Shown here piece by piece: positions 1-6,605 of a DNA stretch of 10,969 bases (the stretch's first letter is position 1; each line of letters opens with the position of its first letter). The position numbers and the translations under genes are program-made. This stretch comes from Thioalkalivibrio sp. (lineage in GTDB: Bacteria > Pseudomonadota > Gammaproteobacteria > Ectothiorhodospirales > Ectothiorhodospiraceae): NCBI GenBank assembly GCA_018224485.1, contig JAGTVE010000157.1, positions 1-10,969 of the forward strand. Reading direction: 5' to 3'. Below the pieces are notes generated by a model that saw only the letters and a program-made list of their open reading frames with translations, was not told the origin of the DNA and did not search any database.

Positions 1-47
1 GCGAAGACGAGGCCCGTCAGCCAGTGTCGAGGACTGGGGCCGGTCAT
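1..47 (-). CDS. Partial gene start, probable TonB-type energy transducer (cut by window edge)
   Basis: An ATG at 47-45 overlaps the TGA of the upstream exbD2 gene (44-46) in an ATGA arrangement. The frame stays open to the window edge and reads MTGPSPRHWLTGLVFA. This is a short basic cytoplasmic tail followed by the beginning of a hydrophobic stretch, which is how TonB proteins start. Following ExbB and two ExbD genes, the natural expectation is TonB, which carries proton-motive energy from the ExbBD motor to outer-membrane receptors. Only about 15 residues are visible, so the family is assigned from gene order and the N-terminal pattern, not from a domain. The 4-base overlap suggests translational coupling to exbD2. 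Confidence 0.5.
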   Translation of the reverse strand, partial: MTGPSPRHWLTGLVF

Positions 48-466
48 CGGTCGGGAAGGGTCAGCAGTTCCAGTCTTGCTATTCCCGACGCGCGCAGCCG
101 CTCCATCACCTCGACGACTCGGGTGGCCTCCGTCCGGCCATCGGCCTGCAGACGGACGCCCGGCCGGTCGCCAGACCCGGTTTGCCGGTTGCCCACCAGG
201 GCCTCCAGCCCTGCCAGAGTCACGGGTTCTCCGTCCACCGCGAGACGCCCGTCAGCGCCCATGAACACCGTCAGGTCGTCGGTTTGCGGATCGCTGCCGC
301 TCGCGGATTGCACCGGCTCGAGTTCGAACGGCGCCTGGATGCTCAGGTGTCCAGTGATCAGGAAGAAGATCAGCAGCAGGAACACGATGTTGATGAGCGG
401 CAGCACGCGGGCATCCTCGTCCGGGACCCGTTGCTGGCGACGGAAGAAGCGCCCATCGCCGATCAC
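44..466 (-). CDS. exbD: ExbD/TolR-family proton-channel subunit, Asn variant (ExbD2)
   Basis: A 140-residue ExbD/TolR family protein: basic N-terminus, one membrane helix (about residues 22-40, LPLINIVFLLLIFF), then a periplasmic domain. Family members form a dimer inside an ExbB pentamer and gate proton flow that energises TonB. The family's protonatable Asp in the helix (Asp25 of E. coli ExbD, Asp23 of TolR) is Asn here (residue 26, codon AAC at 391-389). This sets it apart from the neighbouring ExbD1. The start is GTG at 466-464, overlapping the TGA of exbD1 by 4 bases (GTGA), with only a weak ribosome site, so translation is probably coupled. The downstream gene overlaps by 4 bases as well. 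Family assignment is firm; whether this subunit conducts protons is open. Confidence 0.9.
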   Translation of the reverse strand: MIGDGRFFRRQQRVPDEDARVLPLINIVFLLLIFFLITGHLSIQAPFELEPVQSASGSDPQTDDLTVFMGADGRLAVDGEPVTLAGLEALVGNRQTGSGDRPGVRLQADGRTEATRVVEVMERLRASGIARLELLTLPDR

Positions 467-906
467 GGCTGCGCGTCCCGGACCAGGGAAAGATTGACCG
501 CACCGGTCTCCGCCAGTCGATCGAGCACGGTCACGGAGCTCTGGAGGGTTACACCGGGCGCTGGTTTCACCAGGACCACGGTGTCCGGGGCTGCGGCGAG
601 CCTGGCGGCCACCCGTTCGGCGATGGTGGATAGCGGGAGCGCTTCCCCGGCGAAGCGCAGACCATCGGCACGCACCTCCACTAGCAGGGCGCCCTCGACC
701 GAGCCACCCGTCCCAGAGGTCCCGGCAGACGGCGCCGCCAGCTCGATGGCACGCCAGTCCACGAAGCTGGAGGCGAGCATGAAGAAGACCAGCAGGATGA
801 AGACGACGTCGATCAGTGGAGTCAACCCGATCGATGCGCGTCGGCGAGTCCTTCTGACGATCATGGCCATACGCGCCGCCCCAGAGGATGGAAACCGGTC
901 ACGCAT
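463..906 (-). CDS. exbD: ExbD/TolR-family proton-channel subunit, canonical Asp form (ExbD1)
   Basis: A 147-residue ExbD family protein. An arginine-rich N-terminus (around residues 18-23) precedes a single membrane helix with the classic motif LTPLIDVVFILLVFFML. It keeps the protonatable Asp (residue 33, codon GAC at 810-808). The remainder is the periplasmic domain. It should work with ExbB as the ion-driven motor for TonB. The start is uncertain. ATG at 906 gives the longest form, but the first 12 residues look non-conserved, and the in-frame ATG at 870 (preceded by GGGGCGG) or 864 would place the basic tail at the usual distance from the helix. I regard the 870 start as at least as likely. 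The gene follows exbB after about 180 bases holding a REP-like hairpin and overlaps exbD2 by 4 bases. Confidence 0.92.
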   Translation of the reverse strand: MRDRFPSSGAARMAMIVRRTRRRASIGLTPLIDVVFILLVFFMLASSFVDWRAIELAAPSAGTSGTGGSVEGALLVEVRADGLRFAGEALPLSTIAERVAARLAAAPDTVVLVKPAPGVTLQSSVTVLDRLAETGAVNLSLVRDAQP

Positions 907-1027
907 TGGCGTGATCGTTTCCGTTCCCCGTTCCGCTCCCGCAGGCGGGCCCGAAGGGCGGAGGGCAGGACGCCCGGAGTAACGGTTGAGGCGGGGGAGC
1001 GGCTTCGGGCCAGGCCTTCACCCCCAG

Positions 1028-1066
1028 CCCTCACCCCCGGCCCCTCTCCCGCAAGCGGGAGAGGGG
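1028..1066. repeat. REP-like palindromic element between exbB and exbD1
   Basis: Within this 39-base element, 1041-1066 is a perfect inverted repeat: CCCCTCTCCCGC, two central bases (AA), then GCGGGAGAGGGG. It is preceded by a C-rich arm, CCCTCACCCCCGG. The shape and wording match the widespread proteobacterial REP-type sequences. It lies in the 180-base gap inside the exb operon and would form a very stable hairpin in the mRNA. No T-run follows on the minus strand, so it is not a canonical terminator. It may act as an mRNA 3' stabiliser or partial attenuator (inference). Confidence 0.75.
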
Positions 1067-1086
1067 TGGAATGCGGGGCCTTCACG

Positions 1087-1809
1087 CTATGGACCAGCGT
1101 GGGCATCGGCGCGTGCCTTTTCCGCGGGCGGTGGCGCAGGCCGGGTGCGCACGGACCCGGGGGACAGGTCATCGGTGAACACCCGGGTTACCAGGTCATC
1201 CATGCGGTGGCCCAGACGCTCCACGCGTCCCTCCAGCCAGTTCAGCAATGCGACCACCGGGATCGCGACTGCAAGGCCCACCGCGGTGGTCAGCAGGGCC
1301 TCCCAGATACCCCCGGACAACACCGCGGCGTCCACCTGAGTGCCGGCCAACTCCAGGGCCTGAAAGGCCTTGATCATCCCCAGCACCGTACCGAACAGGC
1401 CAAGCAGGGGGGCCAGGGAACCGATGACCTCCAGCGGCCGGAACCCGCTGCGCAGGCCCTGCAGCGCAACGTTCCCGTACCGGACCATCTCATCGCGCAC
1501 CTTGTGTTCGGGCAGGCCCAGCTGAACGCCGCGCAGGCCCCTGGCCAGAAGCTGTGAGGCGGGATCGGGGGAGCGTTCGGCGCGTGTGATCGCGTCGCGC
1601 AGTTTGCCGTCGCGGTACAGGGCCAGGGCCTCCTCCGCCGTGCGGCGGTGGCCGACCCGCACGCTGGAGAAATGCGCCACCTTCGTCAGGATGATGGTGA
1701 GTGCCGCCACCGACATCGCCAGCAGGATGGCCACCACGGGACCGCCCAGCTCCAGGAAGGTGAGAAACCGCTCCTGGTCCCAGCCCAGTACGGTGAACTG
1801 ATCGAACAT
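1087..1809 (-). CDS. exbB: ExbB/TolQ/MotA-family proton-channel protein
   Basis: A 240-residue inner-membrane protein of the MotA/TolQ/ExbB family, the pentameric stator that forms the proton channel with ExbD and energises TonB. A first membrane helix lies near residues 20-42 (GGPVVAILLAMSVAALTIIL). A cytoplasmic helical region follows. Helices two and three carry the family signature around residues 128-180 (IGSLAPLLGLFGTVLGMI, and ALLTTAVGLAVAIPVVALLNW). The C-terminal tail, about 25 residues, is Pro/Ala-rich and unconserved. The start is ATG at 1809-1807, because GAGG (1819-1816) sits 6 bases upstream; the adjacent GTG at 1812 is too close to that site. It is the first gene of the exbB-exbD1-exbD2-(tonB) operon. 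Confidence 0.95.
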   Translation of the reverse strand: MFDQFTVLGWDQERFLTFLELGGPVVAILLAMSVAALTIILTKVAHFSSVRVGHRRTAEEALALYRDGKLRDAITRAERSPDPASQLLARGLRGVQLGLPEHKVRDEMVRYGNVALQGLRSGFRPLEVIGSLAPLLGLFGTVLGMIKAFQALELAGTQVDAAVLSGGIWEALLTTAVGLAVAIPVVALLNWLEGRVERLGHRMDDLVTRVFTDDLSPGSVRTRPAPPPAEKARADAHAGP

Positions 1810-1860
1810 CACAAACCTCGCTCTTCAGCGTGAACACCGCGCGCGGTGCTGACAAACAAT

Positions 1861-1899
1861 CCGTTTTCCCGCTCGCGCAAGAAGGGCCGGGGATGAGGG
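1861..1899. repeat. Diverged REP-like copy in the exbB leader
   Basis: On the minus strand this 39-base stretch aligns without gaps to the plus-strand element at 1028-1066, with 31 of 39 positions identical by hand count. The shared parts are CCCTCA, CCCCGGCCC and the GAGCGGG/AAGCGGG arm. The palindrome has decayed, so it would fold less well. The two copies are in opposite orientation and flank exbB. Confidence 0.5.
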
Positions 1900-1933
1900 C
1901 CAGCCTCTGCGCCGCGAGGATGAAGTGCAAGAG

Positions 1934-1962
1934 AGTTTATGGGTAACGGGCGGGGCCAACAA
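1934..1962 (-). promoter_or_regulatory. Possible sigma-70 promoter for the exb operon
   Basis: On the minus strand, TTGTTG (1962-1957) is separated by 17 bases from TAAACT (1939-1934), about 125 bases upstream of the exbB start. The match to consensus is partial (3 of 6 and 4 of 6). I see no convincing Fur box nearby. The rest of the 344-base gap between exbB and the Met-rich gene holds the diverged REP copy (1861-1899) and a 6-bp hairpin (GCGTTG at 2013-2018 with CAACGC at 2023-2028). Confidence 0.3.
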
Positions 1963-2156
1963 ATGAGCCTGCCGGCGCGTACAGGCAGGTGCGGCATCCG
2001 TGCTGGCGGGTTGCGTTGGGCGCAACGCGAGGGAGGGGGTCCTCGAACGTCAGACGCCCGATGGACTATGCTCATACGGGGCCGAGGGGGGCGCGCGGTG
2101 CCGGGTGGCACGGCACGGGCGCCTGCCTTGGCCGGTGCTTCGGAGCGGGAGTGAGG

Positions 2157-2669
2157 ATGGCATCCACGGACAGGTCAGGGGGCGGGTTGGCCCGGACGGT
2201 ACGGGTGGTCGGCATCGGCGTGGTGCTGGCCGGTGCAGCGCTTGCCTTTGCGGGAATGGGGCTGTTCATGTACCAGATGGGCCGTGACATGAGCGCCATG
2301 ACGGAGGCCGTCAGCCAGATGGGTCTGGACGTGTCATCCATGACCGGCGACATGGAGCACATGGTCGACGACATGGACCTGATGGCGGACAGCATGGTGG
2401 AGGGCCAGGCCAGCATTCTCGGCGACCTGGGCCAGGTGCGCCTGCGCACCGAACTCCTTGCGATGGACATGCACGAGATTCAGATGGACATGCACGATAT
2501 GACCATCAGCATTCGGGGCATGGCGATCGACCTCCGGGATATGGATGATTCGACGGGCCGCATGACCCGGGCGTCCGGCGCGATGTCGGACTCCATGAGC
2601 CGAATCTCGGTGGACATGGACCGGATGACCCGGCCGGAGGGCCTGGCGCCGATGTCGCCATTCCGGTGA
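2157..2669 (+). CDS. Membrane-anchored, methionine-rich coiled-coil protein of unknown function
   Basis: A 170-residue protein I cannot assign to a named family. A basic N-terminus leads into one hydrophobic helix (about residues 15-40), then a long acidic, amphipathic helix to residue 159. By hand count 26 residues (15 percent) are Met. They fall on a 3-4 heptad pattern: Met34, 38, 41, 45, 48, 55, 62, 66, 69, 73, 76 and 80, and again 105, 112, 115, 122, 129, 136, 143, 147, 154 and 157. Val, Ile or Leu fill the other core positions. A phase shift falls in a Gly/Leu-containing stretch near residues 83-101. This predicts a coiled coil with a Met core, probably periplasmic. Start: ATG at 2157, with GGGAG 5 bases upstream; the in-frame GTG at 2151 overlaps that site. 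It is divergent from exbB. Met-based copper binding or oxidant scavenging are possibilities only. Confidence 0.85.
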   Translation: MASTDRSGGGLARTVRVVGIGVVLAGAALAFAGMGLFMYQMGRDMSAMTEAVSQMGLDVSSMTGDMEHMVDDMDLMADSMVEGQASILGDLGQVRLRTELLAMDMHEIQMDMHDMTISIRGMAIDLRDMDDSTGRMTRASGAMSDSMSRISVDMDRMTRPEGLAPMSPFR

Positions 2670-2672
2670 AGG

Positions 2673-2709
2673 CCTCCAGCAGACCCGCAAGCGGGGGAGG
2701 GAGATTTTT
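2673..2709 (+). terminator. Possible intrinsic terminator after the Met-rich gene
   Basis: CCCGC-AA-GCGGG (2684-2695) is nested in an outer CCTCC (2673-2677) / GGAGG (2696-2700) pairing with an unpaired 6-base stretch on the left arm. GAGA and then five T residues (2705-2709) follow. The core CCCGCAAGCGGG is the same as the centre of the REP element at 1028-1066, so it may be a degraded REP used as a terminator. The distance from stem to T-run is longer than ideal. A second small hairpin (GCCACG 2723-2728 with CGTGGC 2732-2737) lies just beyond. Confidence 0.35.
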
Positions 2710-2799
2710 ATCGTGAGGGGTGGCCACGCGCCGTGGCAGTTAGCCCCCACGGCTCTTGTCGTCAGGATCGCGGGCTGACGCTTCTGGCGGTGTGCGTGT

Positions 2800-3267
2800 T
2801 CAATGACCGCTGCCGTTGCCTGTGGCGGCCGTGGGCAGTGGGGTAAAGTTCAGCACTGCGGCGAACTCCTCAGGCGTAAACAGGGAGGCCACCAGGGGCA
2901 GGAATTCCTCGTTCTCGAGTCGCGTGTGGTCCCGCAGGATCCGTGCGAAGGTGTCCAGATCGTCCGCAGGGGTGTCCGCGTGAATGCCGGTGGCGAGGGC
3001 CCGGAGCGCTCCGTGATCCTTTCCGAGCCGCATGCACAGGGCGAAATGGGCCTTGTCGTGCTTCAGCAGGGGAGCGAACATCGTCTGCTCTTCATGCTGA
3101 AGATGCGCCTCCAGCTCCTGCGCGTAATAGTCCCTAACCAGCCGGACGCCTTCGGCGCGGCTGGCATCGCTTCCCTCGGCCGCCAGGGCCCCGAGGCGCT
3201 CGGACAGGGCCAGTGCCCGCTCGTGTTCCCGGTGTAGCATCTCGAGTTCTGGGCGATCGTCGGGCAT
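2800..3267 (-). CDS. Hemerythrin-like HHE cation-binding domain protein
   Basis: A 155-residue soluble four-helix protein of the hemerythrin HHE family, which binds a non-haem di-iron centre. Members serve in oxygen, nitric-oxide or iron handling. Likely metal ligands are visible in order: His15 (LHREHER), His55 and Glu59 (HLQHE, an HxxxE), His85 (KDHGALR), and His114 with Glu118 (RDHTRLE, a second HxxxE). Extra His at 12, 58, 70 and 74 also occur. There is no signal peptide or membrane helix, so it is cytoplasmic. Start ATG at 3267-3265 has a clear GGAGG (3278-3274) 6 bases upstream. It is a single gene, divergent from the CBS-pair gene, and its 3' end faces the Met-rich gene. The exact ligand and role cannot be told from sequence. 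Confidence 0.9.
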   Translation of the reverse strand: MPDDRPELEMLHREHERALALSERLGALAAEGSDASRAEGVRLVRDYYAQELEAHLQHEEQTMFAPLLKHDKAHFALCMRLGKDHGALRALATGIHADTPADDLDTFARILRDHTRLENEEFLPLVASLFTPEEFAAVLNFTPLPTAATGNGSGH

Positions 3268-3332
3268 GGGTTTCCTCCGTCAAAACTGCGATGATAGCAA
3301 TCTGACGTGCCGCGACGACCGCGGTCTCCGGA

Positions 3333-3372
3333 TTTTTCCGTGCATGTCTGGCTTTTTTCGTGCACGTCTGGC
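3333..3372. repeat. Two tandem 20-bp repeats in the divergent promoter region
   Basis: TTTTTCCGTGCATGTCTGGC (3333-3352) is followed directly by TTTTTTCGTGCACGTCTGGC (3353-3372), with 18 of 20 bases identical. Each holds a palindromic or near-palindromic core (CGTGCATG / CGTGCACG). The 20-bp period is close to two helical turns. It lies 66 bases upstream of the hemerythrin-like start and about 220 bases upstream of the CBS gene, so it could be an operator for either. Confidence 0.5.
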
Positions 3373-3543
3373 ACGAGGTGCTTTGCCAGACTCCCGACCA
3401 GCCTTCGGGCTCTGATCGGACTCCCCGTGCCCGGCGAGACGATCTGAAACCGAACTTCCCGCCTGCCGCACGAGTTACCGGATTTGCCGCATGGTCGGAT
3501 AGCGCTCCGGGTCGGCGGGATCTGTGACCCACATCAAGAAGCG

Positions 3544-3553
3544 GTGACGTCAC
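3544..3553. promoter_or_regulatory. 10-bp palindrome upstream of the CBS-pair gene
   Basis: GTGACGTCAC is a perfect palindrome 41 bases before the CBS gene ATG. It could be a small operator. No regulator is identified, and a palindrome this short may arise by chance. The rest of the 327-base divergent gap holds the tandem repeat at 3333-3372 and no promoter I can defend. Confidence 0.25.
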
Positions 3554-3594
3554 GGGGCAAAGAATGAACCCACACTCCATGAAGGTTTAAAGAC

Positions 3595-4026
3595 ATGCTG
3601 GATGTCAGCGACATCATGACACCAAGACAGAACCTGGTGGTCATGCACCCCGAGTCGACCGTCGAGGAGGTCAGACGCGCAATGGCCGCCCACGCGATCC
3701 GTCACCTGCCGGTGCTGGACGGGGCTGGCGCCCTCGTCGGTCTTGTCTCCCAGACCGACGTGCTGGTGGCCGGCAATGGTGAAGCGCGCGTGGTGCGGGA
3801 GATCATGATTCGGGATCCCGAAACCGTCGATGAACGCGAAAACGTACGCCATGCCGCGCTGCTGATGGTCCGCCGCAAGCGCAGCTGCCTGCCGGTCACG
3901 CGCGGGGGAGAGCTGCGCGGGATCGTGACCGACTCCGATTTCCTGGGCGTCGCGATCACTTTGATGGAACAGTCGGAGGCAGTGGAACCCGACGCCGACG
4001 ACTTCGGGAGCCCGGAAGAACTGTAG
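3595..4026 (+). CDS. Stand-alone CBS-domain-pair protein
   Basis: A 143-residue soluble protein made almost entirely of one CBS pair (Bateman module). CBS1 covers about residues 1-58 (DIMTP, then a conserved RHLPVLD and LVGLVSQTDVL). CBS2 covers about residues 67-122 (EIMIRDPETV, SCLPVT, RGIVTDSDFL). CBS pairs bind adenosine-type nucleotides or sense ionic conditions. The acidic tail (EPDADDFGSPEEL) is variable. Start ATG at 3595 has AAGG about 9 bases upstream, which is acceptable. The gene lies about 170 bases upstream of proV in the same direction. A GCCGGC-ACGA-GCCGGC hairpin (4037-4052) without a T-run lies between them, so co-transcription is possible but not shown. Small CBS-pair proteins are common orphans, and the ligand is unknown. 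Confidence 0.9.
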   Translation: MLDVSDIMTPRQNLVVMHPESTVEEVRRAMAAHAIRHLPVLDGAGALVGLVSQTDVLVAGNGEARVVREIMIRDPETVDERENVRHAALLMVRRKRSCLPVTRGGELRGIVTDSDFLGVAITLMEQSEAVEPDADDFGSPEEL

Positions 4027-4157
4027 GCCCGCAGCCGCCGGCACGAGCCGGCATTCCCGGGGGCTTCCCGCGGGGGCCATCGGGATCGCCGGCGCGCGAA
4101 GACGCCAGCCCGCTGGACGGCCCGCGGGATGCTCGCAGCACATGTGTTAGGGTAAGG

Positions 4158-4192
4158 ACACGCCGGTCCCGGATTCCGAATTAACGGCGTGT
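4158..4192. repeat. 8-bp inverted repeat at the proV translation start
   Basis: ACACGCCG (4158-4165) and CGGCGTGT (4185-4192) are perfect complements separated by 19 bases. They end 6 bases before the TTG start candidate of proV. It could be an operator, or an mRNA hairpin controlling access to the start. I find no good -10/-35 pair in 4027-4198. Confidence 0.35.
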
Positions 4193-4198
4193 ACGTGT

Positions 4199-5449
4199 TT
4201 GGCAACAGAGGACGCCTCCAGCGTGATTCGTGCAGAGAACGTGACCAAGATCTTCGGGTCCGATCCCGAATCCGCAATCCCGCTCCTCGAAGAAAACAAG
4301 ACCAAGGACGAGATCCGCGAACTGACTGGTCAGACAGTCGGTGTGAACAAGGCCAGCTTCGATATCCAGCAAGGCGAAGTCTTCGCGATCATGGGTCTGT
4401 CCGGATGCGGAAAGTCGACGCTCATCCGGTGCATCAACCGCATCATCGATCCCACCGCAGGTCATATCTTCTTCAAGCACCCGGAGCGCGGGGAGCTGGA
4501 CATCACCCAACTCGACGAGGAAGGGCTTCGGACGCTGCGAAAGGAAAACATGAGCATGGTGTTCCAGCACTTTGCCCTGCTTCCTCACCGCACCGTGCTC
4601 TCCAACGTCGGGTACGGTCTGGAGATCCAGGGGCGCCGTCGGCAGCAGCGGCAGGAGGCGGCGCAGCGCGTGCTCGACATGGTGGGGCTCGGTCCTTGGG
4701 GCCGGAGCTATCCCTCCGAGCTCTCCGGTGGCATGCAGCAGCGTGTCGGGCTGGCCCGGGGGCTGGCGACCGATGCCGAGGTGTTGCTGATGGACGAGCC
4801 CTTCTCTGCGCTGGACCCGCTGATCAAGGTCGACATGCAGCAGGAGCTGAAACGAATCCAGCGGGAACTGCACCGCACCATCCTGTTCATCACCCACGAT
4901 CTCGACGAGGCCATGCGCATCGGTGACCACATCGCGATCATGGAGGACGGGCAGATCGTGCAGATCGGTAGCCCGGAGCAGATCCTGGTCAACCCGCGCA
5001 CCGAGTATGTGGCCAAGTTCGTCGAGCACGCCGATCCCACGAGCGTGATCACGGCCTCCACCATCGCCCTGCCGCTGAACAGCGACCAGTTCGTGTCGAC
5101 GGGCGAGCGCGACGGAATATCGTATCTTCACCGCAAGGATCTCCCGCACGTACGCTTCGGAATGGACCGGGAGGGGCGCCTGCACGATGTGCAGGTGGAC
5201 GAACAGGATGTGCCCGTGCGGCGTCTCGAGGAGGTCCTCGAGGATGACGATGCGCGCCCGGCATCGTCGGAGCGGACCGGTGTGGCCCTGACCTGCGGCG
5301 AAGACGCGGTTCTGCGTCAGATCCTACGCAGCCGTCTCGTTTCAACCCTGCCCGTAGTGGTGACCAACGGGGACGGGCGCGTCCGCGGCCTGATCGACGA
5401 CCCCGAACTGATCAACGGCATCCTTGAAAAGCGTGGTGAGATTCCCTGA
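4199..5449 (+). CDS. proV: Glycine betaine/proline ABC importer, ATP-binding subunit
   Basis: A 416-residue ATPase of the ProV/OpuAA type. The family-specific N-terminus (FGSDPESAIPLLEENKTKDE) precedes Walker A GLSGCGKST (66-74), Q-loop Gln123, signature LSGGMQQ (175-181), Walker B with catalytic Glu200 (MDEP), and His233 in the H-loop. Residues from about 280 form a CBS-like region; the first repeat is degenerate, the second clearer (STLPVVVTNGDGRVRGLID). In related transporters this region senses ionic strength. It powers uptake through ProW of solute delivered by ProX. The start is uncertain. TTG at 4199 has no ribosome site. In-frame GTG at 4223, with AGAGGA about 10 bases upstream, begins just before the conserved VIRAENVTKIFG and is a good alternative. 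proW follows after 96 bases. Confidence 0.95.
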   Translation: MATEDASSVIRAENVTKIFGSDPESAIPLLEENKTKDEIRELTGQTVGVNKASFDIQQGEVFAIMGLSGCGKSTLIRCINRIIDPTAGHIFFKHPERGELDITQLDEEGLRTLRKENMSMVFQHFALLPHRTVLSNVGYGLEIQGRRRQQRQEAAQRVLDMVGLGPWGRSYPSELSGGMQQRVGLARGLATDAEVLLMDEPFSALDPLIKVDMQQELKRIQRELHRTILFITHDLDEAMRIGDHIAIMEDGQIVQIGSPEQILVNPRTEYVAKFVEHADPTSVITASTIALPLNSDQFVSTGERDGISYLHRKDLPHVRFGMDREGRLHDVQVDEQDVPVRRLEEVLEDDDARPASSERTGVALTCGEDAVLRQILRSRLVSTLPVVVTNGDGRVRGLIDDPELINGILEKRGEIP

Positions 5450-5545
5450 GAACTGCGCTCGGGGGCGGCCTAAGCGTTGCCGCCATCCGGACGCCGCCGT
5501 CGGTATCCGACGCCGATCATTCAACAGACCATAGGCAGCAATCGC

Positions 5546-6445
<900 letters not shown>

Positions 6446-6486
6446 AGGCCGGACCCAGATCCCTTAATTCATCGACCAACGACTGC

Positions 6487-6498
6487 AAGGAGGTGATC
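6487..6498 (+). promoter_or_regulatory. Full-length Shine-Dalgarno match without a well-placed start codon
   Basis: AAGGAGGTGATC is a 12-base perfect complement of the conserved 3' end of 16S rRNA (GATCACCTCCTT). No ATG, GTG or TTG lies 4-10 bases downstream. Its GGTGA (6492-6496) can pair with TCACC (6500-6504). It lies in the 160-base gap between proW and proX, about 110 bases ahead of the proX start. Confidence 0.5.
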
Positions 6499-6594
6499 GT
6501 CACCGCTGAGTACATCCGGAGAGCGCGCCGGTGCATGCCCGCGCGTCTTGCCTCCCCACGAGGTACAGCGGAAACCGTCAGATTCGAACAATAA
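6493..6594 (+). CDS. Possible 33-residue leader ORF ending on the proX start region (doubtful)
   Basis: A frame beginning with GTG at 6493 (inside the strong Shine-Dalgarno match) runs 33 codons to a TAA at 6592-6594. This TAA overlaps an ATG in the proX frame (6594) as TAATG. The peptide (IVTAEYIRRARRC..., ending in VRFEQ) resembles nothing I know. The start codon overlaps its own ribosome site, which argues against normal initiation. The stop/start overlap is the only point in favour. Confidence 0.12.
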   Translation: MIVTAEYIRRARRCMPARLASPRGTAETVRFEQ

Positions 6595-6605
6595 TGGAGA
6601 ACCCG

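Noticed and set aside
182..982. A 266-codon plus-strand frame across both exbD genes
   Set aside because: Antisense to two ExbD proteins with clear membrane motifs; the product is compositionally biased.
1934..1962. Fur-type iron box at the exb operon promoter
   Set aside because: A TonB operon would suggest Fur control, but I find no GATAATGAT-like inverted repeat in 1810-2156.
1989..2156. Upstream extension of the Met-rich protein to 1989
   Set aside because: The extra 56 residues are Arg/Gly/Cys-rich and unlike the rest, and GGGAG is placed exactly for the ATG at 2157.
4181..5185. A 334-codon open frame antisense to proV
   Set aside because: The plus strand carries every ABC ATPase motif; the antisense product has no recognisable domain.
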